DNA from: Janthinobacterium sp. 67
GTDB lineage: Bacteria; Pseudomonadota; Gammaproteobacteria; Burkholderiales; Burkholderiaceae_D
Assembly (NCBI RefSeq): GCF_002797895.1
Contig: NZ_PGES01000001.1
Span: 1,488,001-1,552,000 of the forward strand
Length of the DNA stretch: 64,000 nucleotides
Reading direction: 5' to 3'
The notes under the pieces were generated by a model. The model was not told the DNA's origin, ran no database searches, and saw only the letters and a program-made list of their open reading frames with translations. This document shows positions 50,405-57,966 of this stretch, piece by piece. The first letter of the stretch is position 1, and the number at the start of each line of letters is the position of its first letter. Made by a program: the position numbers and the translations under genes.

Positions 50405-53400
50405 TCAGGCAGCCATTTCCTGGGGCTGGACATGCGCGTGGGCCATGGCGCGGCGCAAGAGGTCGGCCATCTCGCACTGGGCCTGGGCCTCCGCTGCCGG
50501 AGCGGCGGCGGCTGGAGCGGCGGCCACCGTGGTCACCGTGCCGTCCTGGCCCAGCACCACGTCGAGCGTGCTGTCGTCGCGCAGCAGGTCGGCCATGCTC
50601 GGCAAGGCCACGCCGGCGGCGGCCGCATCCTTGGCGTCGACGTTGAAATACACATCCGTCATGTCGACCGACTTGCCGTCGGCCAGGGTGGCGCTGCTGC
50701 GTTCAAGGTGCAAATTGCTGTTGGCGTCGAGGAACGGCAATTCCGTGTAGCTGACCGTCAAGCTGGCCACGCCGGCGTCGTGCAGGGACATCAGCTCGCC
50801 ATCGTCCGTCACGCCGTTGCTGTTGGCATCGCGCCAGATGCGCAGTTCGGCGAACTTGTCATCGTGCGCATCGACCACGCCGTCGTGGTTCAAGTCATAG
50901 CTCGACAGCTTGGCAAAGCCCGTGCCCTTCTCGTTGCCGCCGAACAGTTCCGAAATATTATCGATCTTGCCATTGCCATTGCTGTCGATGGCCAGCAAGC
51001 CATCCTGGGCCGAGACCCAGCCCGTCTGGATGGCGCTGCCCGTACCCAGCAAGTCGAAGCTGCCGTGGAAATCGGCACGGGCGATCGTGTGCACGCCGTC
51101 GCCGTTGAGGTCGATGACGATGGGCGTGATGGCCGCATCCCAGCTCATGTCGTTCTGGCCCGACGCCAGTTTCAGGATGTCCGTGTAGACCACGTTGGAC
51201 GTCGTGCCATTGCTGTTGACGTCCGAATCGATGTTGTCGTTCATGCCCACGTTCTTCGCGCCCCACTTCCACGTATCCATGGCGTAGCCCGCGTGATACA
51301 CGCCCGACTTGTCGAATTTGAGCGAATAGCTGCCCGGATCGAGGTTGCTGAACAGGTAGTTGCCGTAGGCATTCGTGTAGGTGGTGGCCAGCAGCGCGCC
51401 GCTGCCCGAGTACAGCTGCACCTTGATGTTGGCGATGCCTGCCTCGTTGTAGTCCTGCACGCCGTCATGGTCGGCGTCGCGCCACACCTTGTCGCCCAGG
51501 CTGGCCTTGCGGTAGATGCCCGCATCCCAGCTCATGTCGTTCTGGCCGGCGGCCAGGTTGATCAGGCCCGAGCGCCCCGTGCTGACATCGACGTCGGAAT
51601 CGGCCGTGTCAACGCCCACATTGGCCTTCGTGTAATAAAAGCCCGATGGACGGATGACTTCGACCTTGTAGCCGCCGGCCGCCAGTTCGCTGAACAGGTA
51701 ATTGCCGCTGGCATTCGTCGTCGTCGTGGCGATGACCTGGTTGTACGCATTGAGCAGGTTGACTTTCACGCCCGCCACGCCCAGTTCGCCAGCCTCCTGC
51801 ACGCCGTTGTAGTTCTTGTCTTCCCATACGCGGTCGCCGATGGATGCCGTGTTCAGTTTCACGAGGCCCGCATCCCAGTCCAGCTGCACGTCGCCCGACT
51901 TCAGGGTAGCCCACGTGGTGGTCAAGCCGGTGGCCGGATTGACGTCCGAATCGGTGGCGTAACCGCCGATATCGGCCTTGGTGAAGCCGTAGCCGGCCGG
52001 CGGCACGAAGCCCAGGTAATAATTGCCGGGGACCAAGTTGCTGAACAGATAGTTACCGCTGGCATCCGTGGTGGCGCTGGCCACGACGGCGCCTTGCGCG
52101 TTGTACAGGCTGACTTTCACGCCACAAACGCCTGCCTCGCCCGCATCCTGCGTGCCGTTGCCGTTCGCGTCGAACCACACGCGGTCGCCGATGGACGCCG
52201 TCTTGTACAGGCCCGCGTCAAGGTCCTTGTAGTTCTGGCCGGCAGCCACCGTTACCTGGCCGCTGTTGCCCAGCGTATTGATGTCGCTGTCGAGTGCATC
52301 GTTGCCGCCCGCATCCTTGACCGTCGTCAGATAGCCGGCCGGCGCGACGACGGCGATCGAATACGTGCCAGGATCGACATTGAAGTTGTAATAGCCGGTG
52401 GCGTCCGTCACGGTCGAACCGATGACGCTGCCGGCCGCGTTTTTCAACTGCACGGTGACGCCGACTATGCCGGACTCGCCCGCATCCTGGATGCCGTTCG
52501 CGTTGCTGTCGTGCCAGACCCGATCGCCCAGGGTGGCTGGCAAGGCGACGATGCCGGCGTCCACGCTGTGATTGCTGTCGCCCGAGGCCAGCAGCACTTG
52601 CGCCGTGCGGCCGTCGGCATTCGCGTCCGAGTCACGCTGATCGTCGCCGCCCTGGTCCTGGCCCGTGAAGGCGTAGCCGGCTGGCAAGGTGGTTTTATCG
52701 AACTGTACGCTGTAGGCGCCCGGTTTCAGGTTCGTGAACAGGTAGTTGCCGTTCGCATCCGTGATGAGCGGGCTGCCGACGGCGTTGCCCGATGCATCGA
52801 GCAAGGTCACTTTCACGCCTGCGGCGCCCGCTTCACCGGCGTCCTGCACGCCGTTCTTGTTCGTATCGAACCAGACCCGGTCGCCCAGCTCGGCCGTGCG
52901 GTACAGGCCCGCATCGAGGGTCAGGTTGGTTTCGCCTGGCGCCAGGGTGACGGGCGCCATCTTGCCGGCCGCATCGATATTGCTGTCCTTGGCCGTGTCG
53001 CCGCCCTGGTTCGCTGCCGTCGGCACGTAGCCGGCGGGCGCCACCACGGTCACCGAATAGGTGCCCGGATTGACGTCGAAGTGGTAGCCGCCGCTGGCGT
53101 CCGTCGTGGTGGAAGCCACCACGTTGCCAGCCGTATCCTTCAATTGCACGACGACATTGGCGATGCCCGCCTCGCCCGCGTCCTGCACGCCGTTGGCGTT
53201 CTTGTCTTCCCACACGAAATCGCCGAGGTGGGCCATCGGCACCTTGAAGGTCAGGTAATGGGGCGCCAGGCTCAGGTCTTGCGCATTGCAGCCGGCCGTG
53301 CCGCCGTCATCGCGCACCTTGAAACCGAGGTCGAAGTCGCCGGCGACGGTCTGGCTCGGCACGAAGACCAGATGGCCCGCGCGGATGTCGTCGATGGAGA

Positions 53401-53914
53401 CTTCCGTCCCCACCGCGACGGCCACGCCGTTCAACAAGACCTGGCCCGCCGTGGTGGTATTGGTGATGACGATGGACTTGAAGCCGTCGTGCTCGACATC
53501 GTCGTGGAAACCGAAATCGCTTTCGCTCAGCACGACGCTGGAACCGTCGACCAGGGTGAAAGTCTTGTCGGCCGCATCGGGCGCGTCATTGACGGGATCG
53601 ATGATGACTTGCAAGCTCAGCTGGACGATATCGCCATTGCCCTTGTCGATCGTCACCTCGATGGTCGAGAAACTGCCATTGTAGTTGGCGGCCCAGTCGC
53701 CGGGACGCACGTACACGGTGTCGGCGTCGAGCATGCCGAACAGGGGCGTGTTGACGGTCGATTCGGTATCGTCCGGCAACAAAACCGTGAAATTCTTGAT
53801 ATTGAGTTCGCCTTGCACCGAGTAGCCGGCCTGTATCAGCAGGTCGCGGATATCGAAATTCTTGTTGATGTCTTCGCAGACGTGGACCGTGGTCGACAGG
53901 TTATAGGTAGTCAT
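50405..53914 (-). CDS. Large SdrD-B-repeat surface protein, probable type I secretion cargo
   Basis: 1169 residues from ATG 53914, with AGGAGG four bases upstream. No N-terminal signal peptide. Residues 1-220 contain cadherin-like segments (IDPVNDAPDAADKTFTLVDG). Then six SdrD B-type repeats, each opening with a form of GDRVWFDTNKNGVQDAGEAG and ending in LDAGLYRTA or similar; the acidic loops (DxNxNGxxD) should bind calcium. After the repeats come EF-hand-like calcium motifs (DLNGDGVHT, DSNGNGKID, DLNHDGVVD, DANSNGVTD). Together with the LapB/C/E-like exporter this fits a calcium-stabilised adhesin exported by type I secretion. Confidence 0.88.
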   Translation of the reverse strand: MTTYNLSTTVHVCEDINKNFDIRDLLIQAGYSVQGELNIKNFTVLLPDDTESTVNTPLFGMLDADTVYVRPGDWAANYNGSFSTIEVTIDKGNGDIVQLSLQVIIDPVNDAPDAADKTFTLVDGSSVVLSESDFGFHDDVEHDGFKSIVITNTTTAGQVLLNGVAVAVGTEVSIDDIRAGHLVFVPSQTVAGDFDLGFKVRDDGGTAGCNAQDLSLAPHYLTFKVPMAHLGDFVWEDKNANGVQDAGEAGIANVVVQLKDTAGNVVASTTTDASGGYHFDVNPGTYSVTVVAPAGYVPTAANQGGDTAKDSNIDAAGKMAPVTLAPGETNLTLDAGLYRTAELGDRVWFDTNKNGVQDAGEAGAAGVKVTLLDASGNAVGSPLITDANGNYLFTNLKPGAYSVQFDKTTLPAGYAFTGQDQGGDDQRDSDANADGRTAQVLLASGDSNHSVDAGIVALPATLGDRVWHDSNANGIQDAGESGIVGVTVQLKNAAGSVIGSTVTDATGYYNFNVDPGTYSIAVVAPAGYLTTVKDAGGNDALDSDINTLGNSGQVTVAAGQNYKDLDAGLYKTASIGDRVWFDANGNGTQDAGEAGVCGVKVSLYNAQGAVVASATTDASGNYLFSNLVPGNYYLGFVPPAGYGFTKADIGGYATDSDVNPATGLTTTWATLKSGDVQLDWDAGLVKLNTASIGDRVWEDKNYNGVQEAGELGVAGVKVNLLNAYNQVIATTTTNASGNYLFSELAAGGYKVEVIRPSGFYYTKANVGVDTADSDVDVSTGRSGLINLAAGQNDMSWDAGIYRKASLGDKVWRDADHDGVQDYNEAGIANIKVQLYSGSGALLATTYTNAYGNYLFSNLDPGSYSLKFDKSGVYHAGYAMDTWKWGAKNVGMNDNIDSDVNSNGTTSNVVYTDILKLASGQNDMSWDAAITPIVIDLNGDGVHTIARADFHGSFDLLGTGSAIQTGWVSAQDGLLAIDSNGNGKIDNISELFGGNEKGTGFAKLSSYDLNHDGVVDAHDDKFAELRIWRDANSNGVTDDGELMSLHDAGVASLTVSYTELPFLDANSNLHLERSSATLADGKSVDMTDVYFNVDAKDAAAAGVALPSMADLLRDDSTLDVVLGQDGTVTTVAAAPAAAAPAAEAQAQCEMADLLRRAMAHAHVQPQEMAA

Positions 53915-54012
53915 GCGACCTCCTGACGGCATGCCACGGCGGCTGCAGGAGCGGAAATACGGTGGGCCAGGGCGCGATCAGCCTGGCCGCGCAAAGCGGC
54001 GAATGTATACAT
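53911..54012 (-). CDS. Possible 33-residue leader ORF coupled to the adhesin gene
   Basis: A frame from ATG 54012 (GGAAG seven bases upstream) encodes 33 residues (MYTFAALRGQADRALAHRIS then an Ala-rich end) and its TGA overlaps the ATG of the adhesin gene (ATGA, 53911-53914). The overlap would allow translational coupling. Nothing else supports it as a gene; it may be chance. Confidence 0.3.
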   Translation of the reverse strand: MYTFAALRGQADRALAHRISAPAAAVACRQEVA

Positions 54013-54307
54013 GGGTGGGCTTCCAAGAAGGGACTTGTTTAAAAAATGAAGCCGGCAGATCTTGTATACGGTTTCGAGGGACACAGGAGCCAGACGACGC
54101 AACCACGCAGCAGGGGGGTGATTGTATTTCTGATATTTAAGTTGTCGCAATTATATCCACTATCTTTTCAAAAGCAAATTATTTTCCATTAATATCGATA
54201 AAATTTTTATAATTCTTTGCGCATGTCCGGCGCGCATCTGTCGCCATCGCAGGCCTGAAAAGCGATACGCCTTTTCGGCCCGCACCACAATCGCCTACAA
54301 TCTCGGG
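54013..54307. other. AT-rich promoter region between the adhesin and RpfE-like genes
   Basis: About 295 bases, AT-rich especially at 54130-54220 (for example ATCGATAAAATTTTTATAATTC), holding the divergent promoters of the surface-protein gene and the RpfE-like gene. No gene was recognised. No single -35/-10 pair stands out clearly. Confidence 0.45.
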
Positions 54308-55360
54308 ATGAATCAACTTACCCTCGTCCTGCCCTTCGCCTTGCCCAATGCCGAACTGGCTGCCGACCTGCTCAAGGTCTTGCAGGCGCCCGCCCTGGCG
54401 GCGCTGCTGTCGCGCAGCTCCACTTGCAATTTGGAAACTTTTGACAATGCCAACCGCCTGCTGCCGCATGAAGCGTGGCTGGCGCACGCCTTGGGCCTGT
54501 CGCTTGCGCCCAACGGCGAGGCGGCGCGAGCGGCCTTCGCCGCCCAGGCCATGCGCGGCTACGGTCTCGCGCCGGAACCGGGCGCACGCTATTTCCTGCT
54601 GCATCCGGCCCATTTGGCCGTTGCCCGCACGCACATCAGCATGGAAGAGCTGCGCCAGCTCCAGCTGAGCGAAGCGGATGGCCGCACCCTGTTCGAGACG
54701 GCGCGTCCGTATTTCGACGAGATCGGCCAGCCCCTGTCGTATGGCGACGCGGGCACCTGGTTCATGCGCGCCGATGCCTGGTCCGACTTGCAGTGCGCCA
54801 CGCCCGATGGCGCCACCACGCAAGACCTGTCCGTGTGGATGCCGGAAGGCGAGCACGCGCGCGCCGCGCGCCGCCTGCAGAACGAAGTGCAGATGCTGTG
54901 GCACGAGCATCCCGTCAATATGGCGCGCGAAGAACGGGGCTTGAAAGCCATCAACACCTTCTGGATCTGGGGCGGGAGCCTGGCCAAGGCGGAAGCTGTG
55001 CGCTGCGCGGCCAGCCTGCATGTGGCGGATGCGCCCGGCTGGCTGGCCGCGCTGGCGGAACCGGCGCAGCGCGATGCCAATCCAAACAGTGTGCTGGCCA
55101 GCACGCGGGACGCGATCGTCGTGCTGGACGGCTTGACCGAAGCGGCGCAGGCGCAGGAATGGGGCATGTGGCTGCAACAGTTGCAAGCGCTGGAAGCGGA
55201 CTGGTTCGCGCCCCTGCTGGCGGCCGTCAAGGATGGCCGCCTGGGCCAGTTGCGCCTGGTGCTGAGCCACCGCGACGCCTGGCTCGATTGCACCACCAGC
55301 AAGCACGCGCAGCGCAAATTCTGGCGCGCGATTACCCTGAACAAGTTGAAAGCATCATGA
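54308..55360 (+). CDS. RpfE-like conserved protein
   Basis: 350 residues, a conserved protein found directly upstream of recJ in many betaproteobacteria and often labelled RpfE or phosphoglycerate mutase-like, though no mutase site is clear. Recognisable blocks are LSYGDAGTWFMRADAWSDLQ, RRLQNEVQMLWHEHPVN and INTFWIWGGSLAK. Cytoplasmic, role unknown. The stop overlaps the recJ start (ATGA). Confidence 0.8.
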   Translation: MNQLTLVLPFALPNAELAADLLKVLQAPALAALLSRSSTCNLETFDNANRLLPHEAWLAHALGLSLAPNGEAARAAFAAQAMRGYGLAPEPGARYFLLHPAHLAVARTHISMEELRQLQLSEADGRTLFETARPYFDEIGQPLSYGDAGTWFMRADAWSDLQCATPDGATTQDLSVWMPEGEHARAARRLQNEVQMLWHEHPVNMAREERGLKAINTFWIWGGSLAKAEAVRCAASLHVADAPGWLAALAEPAQRDANPNSVLASTRDAIVVLDGLTEAAQAQEWGMWLQQLQALEADWFAPLLAAVKDGRLGQLRLVLSHRDAWLDCTTSKHAQRKFWRAITLNKLKAS

Positions 55361-57057
55361 CCCGTACCCGCATCGCCACCCGTCCCTGCCCCTACCGCGA
55401 ATCCGAATTGCTGCGCCAGGGCGGCATCCACCCCGTGCTGGCCCGCTTGTACGCGTCGCGCGGCCTGTCCGACGCGAAAGAACTTTCGATCGAGCCGAAA
55501 GACTTGATACCGCCATCGGGATTGCTGCACATCGGTGCGGCCGGCGTCTTCCTGGCCGACGCGATCGCCGCCAAGAAACGCATGGTCATCGTGGCCGACT
55601 ACGATTGCGACGGCGCCACCGCCTGCGCCGTGGCCATACGCGGCTTGCGCGCCATGGGTGCCGACGTCGATTTCATCGTGCCCAACCGTTTTGAATACGG
55701 CTATGGCCTGACGCCGGAAATCGTCGAGCTCACTGCCCGCGAAAAATCGCCCGACATCATCATCACCGTCGACAATGGCATCGCCAGCATCGACGGCGTG
55801 GCCGAAGCGAACCGGCGCGGCATCCAGGTGGTCGTCACCGACCACCATTTGCCGGCCGACGCCTTGCCCGACGCGGCCGTCATCGTCAACCCGAACCAGC
55901 CCGCCTGCGGTTTTCCGTCGAAGCATCTGGCGGGCGTGGGCGTCGTGTTCTACGTGCTGCTGGCCCTGCGCGCGGAACTGCGCCGGCGCGGCGCGTTCGA
56001 TGCGCAAACGCAACCCAAGCTCGACAATCTGCTCGACCTGGTGGCCCTGGGCACGGTGGCCGACGTCGTGCGTCTCGATACGAACAACCGCATCCTCGTC
56101 GCGCAAGGTCTCAAACGCATGCGCAAGGGCAATATGCACGCGGGCGTGGCCGCCCTGTTCCGCGTGGCGGGCCGCGAAGCGCGCAGCGCCACGCCGTTCG
56201 ACCTGGGCTTCGCGCTGGGTCCGCGCCTGAATGCGGCCGGCCGCCTGCAAGACATGTCGCTGGGCATCGAATGCCTGGTCACGGACGACGAAGGCCGCGC
56301 CTGGGCGCTGGCGCAGCAACTGAACGACATCAATTTGAAGCGCCGCGAAATCGAGGCGGAAATGCAGGATACGGCCCTGCTGCACCTGGACACGTTCGAG
56401 CCGGCCAACAGCAGCACCATCAGCGTGTTTGATGCATCGTGGCACCAGGGCGTGATCGGCATCGTGGCCTCGCGCCTGAAGGAAAAATTCTACCGCCCGA
56501 CGATCACGTTCGCGCCCGGCGCGGACGGCTGGATCAAGGGTTCGGGCCGCTCGATTCCCGGCTTCCACATGCGCGACGCGCTCGACCTCGTGTCGAAACG
56601 GGCGCCTAGCCTGATCGACAAGTTCGGCGGCCACGCCATGGCGGCGGGCTTGACCATCCGCGCCGACGCTTTCGACGCGTTCTCGAAGGCCTTCGAAGCC
56701 GTGGGCCAGGCCTGGCTCAGCCAGCAACAGCTGGAACGGGTCGTGGAAACGGACGGCCCGCTGGAAGACGCGTATTACACGACGGCTTTCATCGAGCTGA
56801 TGGATGGCCAGGTGTGGGGCCAGGGCTTCGCCCCGCCCGTCTTCTGCGACGAATTCCGCGTCGTCAGCCAGCGCATATTGAAAGAGCGCCACTTGAAACT
56901 GCTGTTGGAAAAGAACGGCGTGCGCTTCGACGCCATCTGGTTCGGCCACACGGACGCCTTGGGCGAACGCACGCGCGTGGCCTTCCGGCTCGATGCGAAT
57001 GAATACAATGGCACGACGAAAGTGCAGTTGATGGTGGAGCACGCCGAACCTGTCTGA
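55357..57057 (+). CDS. recJ: Single-stranded-DNA-specific 5'-3' exonuclease RecJ
   Basis: 566 residues. The DHH-family motifs are present: IVADYDCDGATA (motif I), TVDNGIAS (motif II), VTDHHLP (DHH motif III) and later LGTVADVV; the DHHA1 part has GGHAMAAGLTI. RecJ acts in recombination and mismatch repair. It starts inside the stop of the RpfE-like gene, ATG 55357. Confidence 0.96.
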   Translation: MTRTRIATRPCPYRESELLRQGGIHPVLARLYASRGLSDAKELSIEPKDLIPPSGLLHIGAAGVFLADAIAAKKRMVIVADYDCDGATACAVAIRGLRAMGADVDFIVPNRFEYGYGLTPEIVELTAREKSPDIIITVDNGIASIDGVAEANRRGIQVVVTDHHLPADALPDAAVIVNPNQPACGFPSKHLAGVGVVFYVLLALRAELRRRGAFDAQTQPKLDNLLDLVALGTVADVVRLDTNNRILVAQGLKRMRKGNMHAGVAALFRVAGREARSATPFDLGFALGPRLNAAGRLQDMSLGIECLVTDDEGRAWALAQQLNDINLKRREIEAEMQDTALLHLDTFEPANSSTISVFDASWHQGVIGIVASRLKEKFYRPTITFAPGADGWIKGSGRSIPGFHMRDALDLVSKRAPSLIDKFGGHAMAAGLTIRADAFDAFSKAFEAVGQAWLSQQQLERVVETDGPLEDAYYTTAFIELMDGQVWGQGFAPPVFCDEFRVVSQRILKERHLKLLLEKNGVRFDAIWFGHTDALGERTRVAFRLDANEYNGTTKVQLMVEHAEPV

Positions 57058-57105
57058 TGGTAGCTGCCCAAACCCATCGCTCACCTTTCTGACACCTTCC
57101 AGCCC

Positions 57106-57519
57106 ATGCTGACCGGCCTGAACCACCTCACCCTGTCCGTGCGCGACCTGGCGCGCAGCATCGTCTTTTACCGCGACATGCTGGGTCTACGCCTGCATGC
57201 GCGCTGGGACAGGGGCGCGTATCTGTCGGCAGGGGAGCTGTGGCTATGCCTGTCGCTGGACGGGCAAGGAACGGCTGCGCTGGCCAGCCCCGCGTACACG
57301 CATTACGCGTTTTCCATTTCCCAGCAAGACTTCCCCGCCTTTGCCGCCCGCCTGCGCGCCGCCGGCGTGCCCGAATGGCAGCAAAACCGCAGCGCCGGCG
57401 ATTCCCTGTATTTTCTCGATCCGGACGGCCACCAGCTGGAAGCCCATGCGGGCAGCCTGGCGCAGCGGCTGGCAGCCTGCCGCGCAGCGCCGTATCAGGG
57501 CATGGTGTTCGAGGATTGA
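57106..57519 (+). CDS. fosA: FosA-like glutathione transferase (VOC family)
   Basis: 137 residues with the vicinal-oxygen-chelate fold. The metal triad of FosA is in place: His7 (LNHLT), His66 (YTHYAF) and Glu112 (GHQLEAH). [16 protein letters not shown] is the first repeat. FosA adds glutathione to fosfomycin, but chromosomal relatives may have other substrates. Starts 48 bases after recJ. Confidence 0.85.
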   Translation: MLTGLNHLTLSVRDLARSIVFYRDMLGLRLHARWDRGAYLSAGELWLCLSLDGQGTAALASPAYTHYAFSISQQDFPAFAARLRAAGVPEWQQNRSAGDSLYFLDPDGHQLEAHAGSLAQRLAACRAAPYQGMVFED

Positions 57520-57728
57520 AGCTGGCAACAGCGCATATTCAATAAATTCGTCAAATTCATTATATCTCAAAAAAAACAAGCACCGTGGTTGTGAAAAAAC
57601 ACTGTCATGCATCGATACACCCCTGATAACCTTGCTTTTAAGACTTAATGAAGCTGACAAGATTCCATTCAGCAATAGGCGAACTCACCACATTTTATTG
57701 CAAAACTAAAAATATTGATTGAAAATAG

Positions 57729-57758
57729 TTAACACTTATTTGGCAAATTCATTAGAAT
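57729..57758 (+). promoter_or_regulatory. Candidate sigma70 promoter for the riboswitch-peptidase transcript
   Basis: TTAACA (57729-57734), 18 bases, then TAGAAT (57753-57758), in a strongly AT-rich stretch (57520-57790). It would start transcription near 57765, about 30 bases before the riboswitch. The remainder of this gap shows no gene. Confidence 0.5.
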
Positions 57759-57794
57759 TGATAACGCATCAGGAAGTTCCGATGATGCATGATC

Positions 57795-57880
57795 AGTTTT
57801 GAGGGCAAACCCGTCGAAAGGCGGGGACGCAAAGCCACCGGCCTACCGCGCGCAAGCGCCACGGCAGCGGGGCTGCCAAT
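57795..57880 (+). ncRNA. Cyclic di-GMP-I (GEMM-I) riboswitch
   Basis: The sequence has the GEMM-I core in order: AGGGCAAACC (57812-57821), a P2 hairpin with CCGTCGAAAGGCGGG (GAAA tetraloop), GGACGCAAAGCCACCGGCC, and the P3 arm GGCAGCGGGGCTGCC acting as tetraloop receptor. These blocks match the Vibrio Vc2 class closely. It lies ~90 bases before the start codon of the S53 peptidase gene, so c-di-GMP should control that gene. The expression platform could not be resolved. Confidence 0.9.
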
Positions 57881-57966
57881 GTGCAGGATCGGGACCGCCG
57901 GCGCGCGGGACCGAACCTGGATGCATTGTCGAGATGTGGCCCTCGCCCAACTCGGAGAGTTTCGCC

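Noticed and set aside
50057..53926. A 1289-codon open frame on the plus strand opposite the adhesin gene
   Set aside because: It is a GC-driven mirror of the repeat protein: no domain, no ribosome site, and the minus-strand frame has clear repeats and an AGGAGG start.
54308..55360. Calling the recJ neighbour a phosphoglycerate mutase
   Set aside because: The label is common in annotation, but I see no mutase active-site motif in the sequence.
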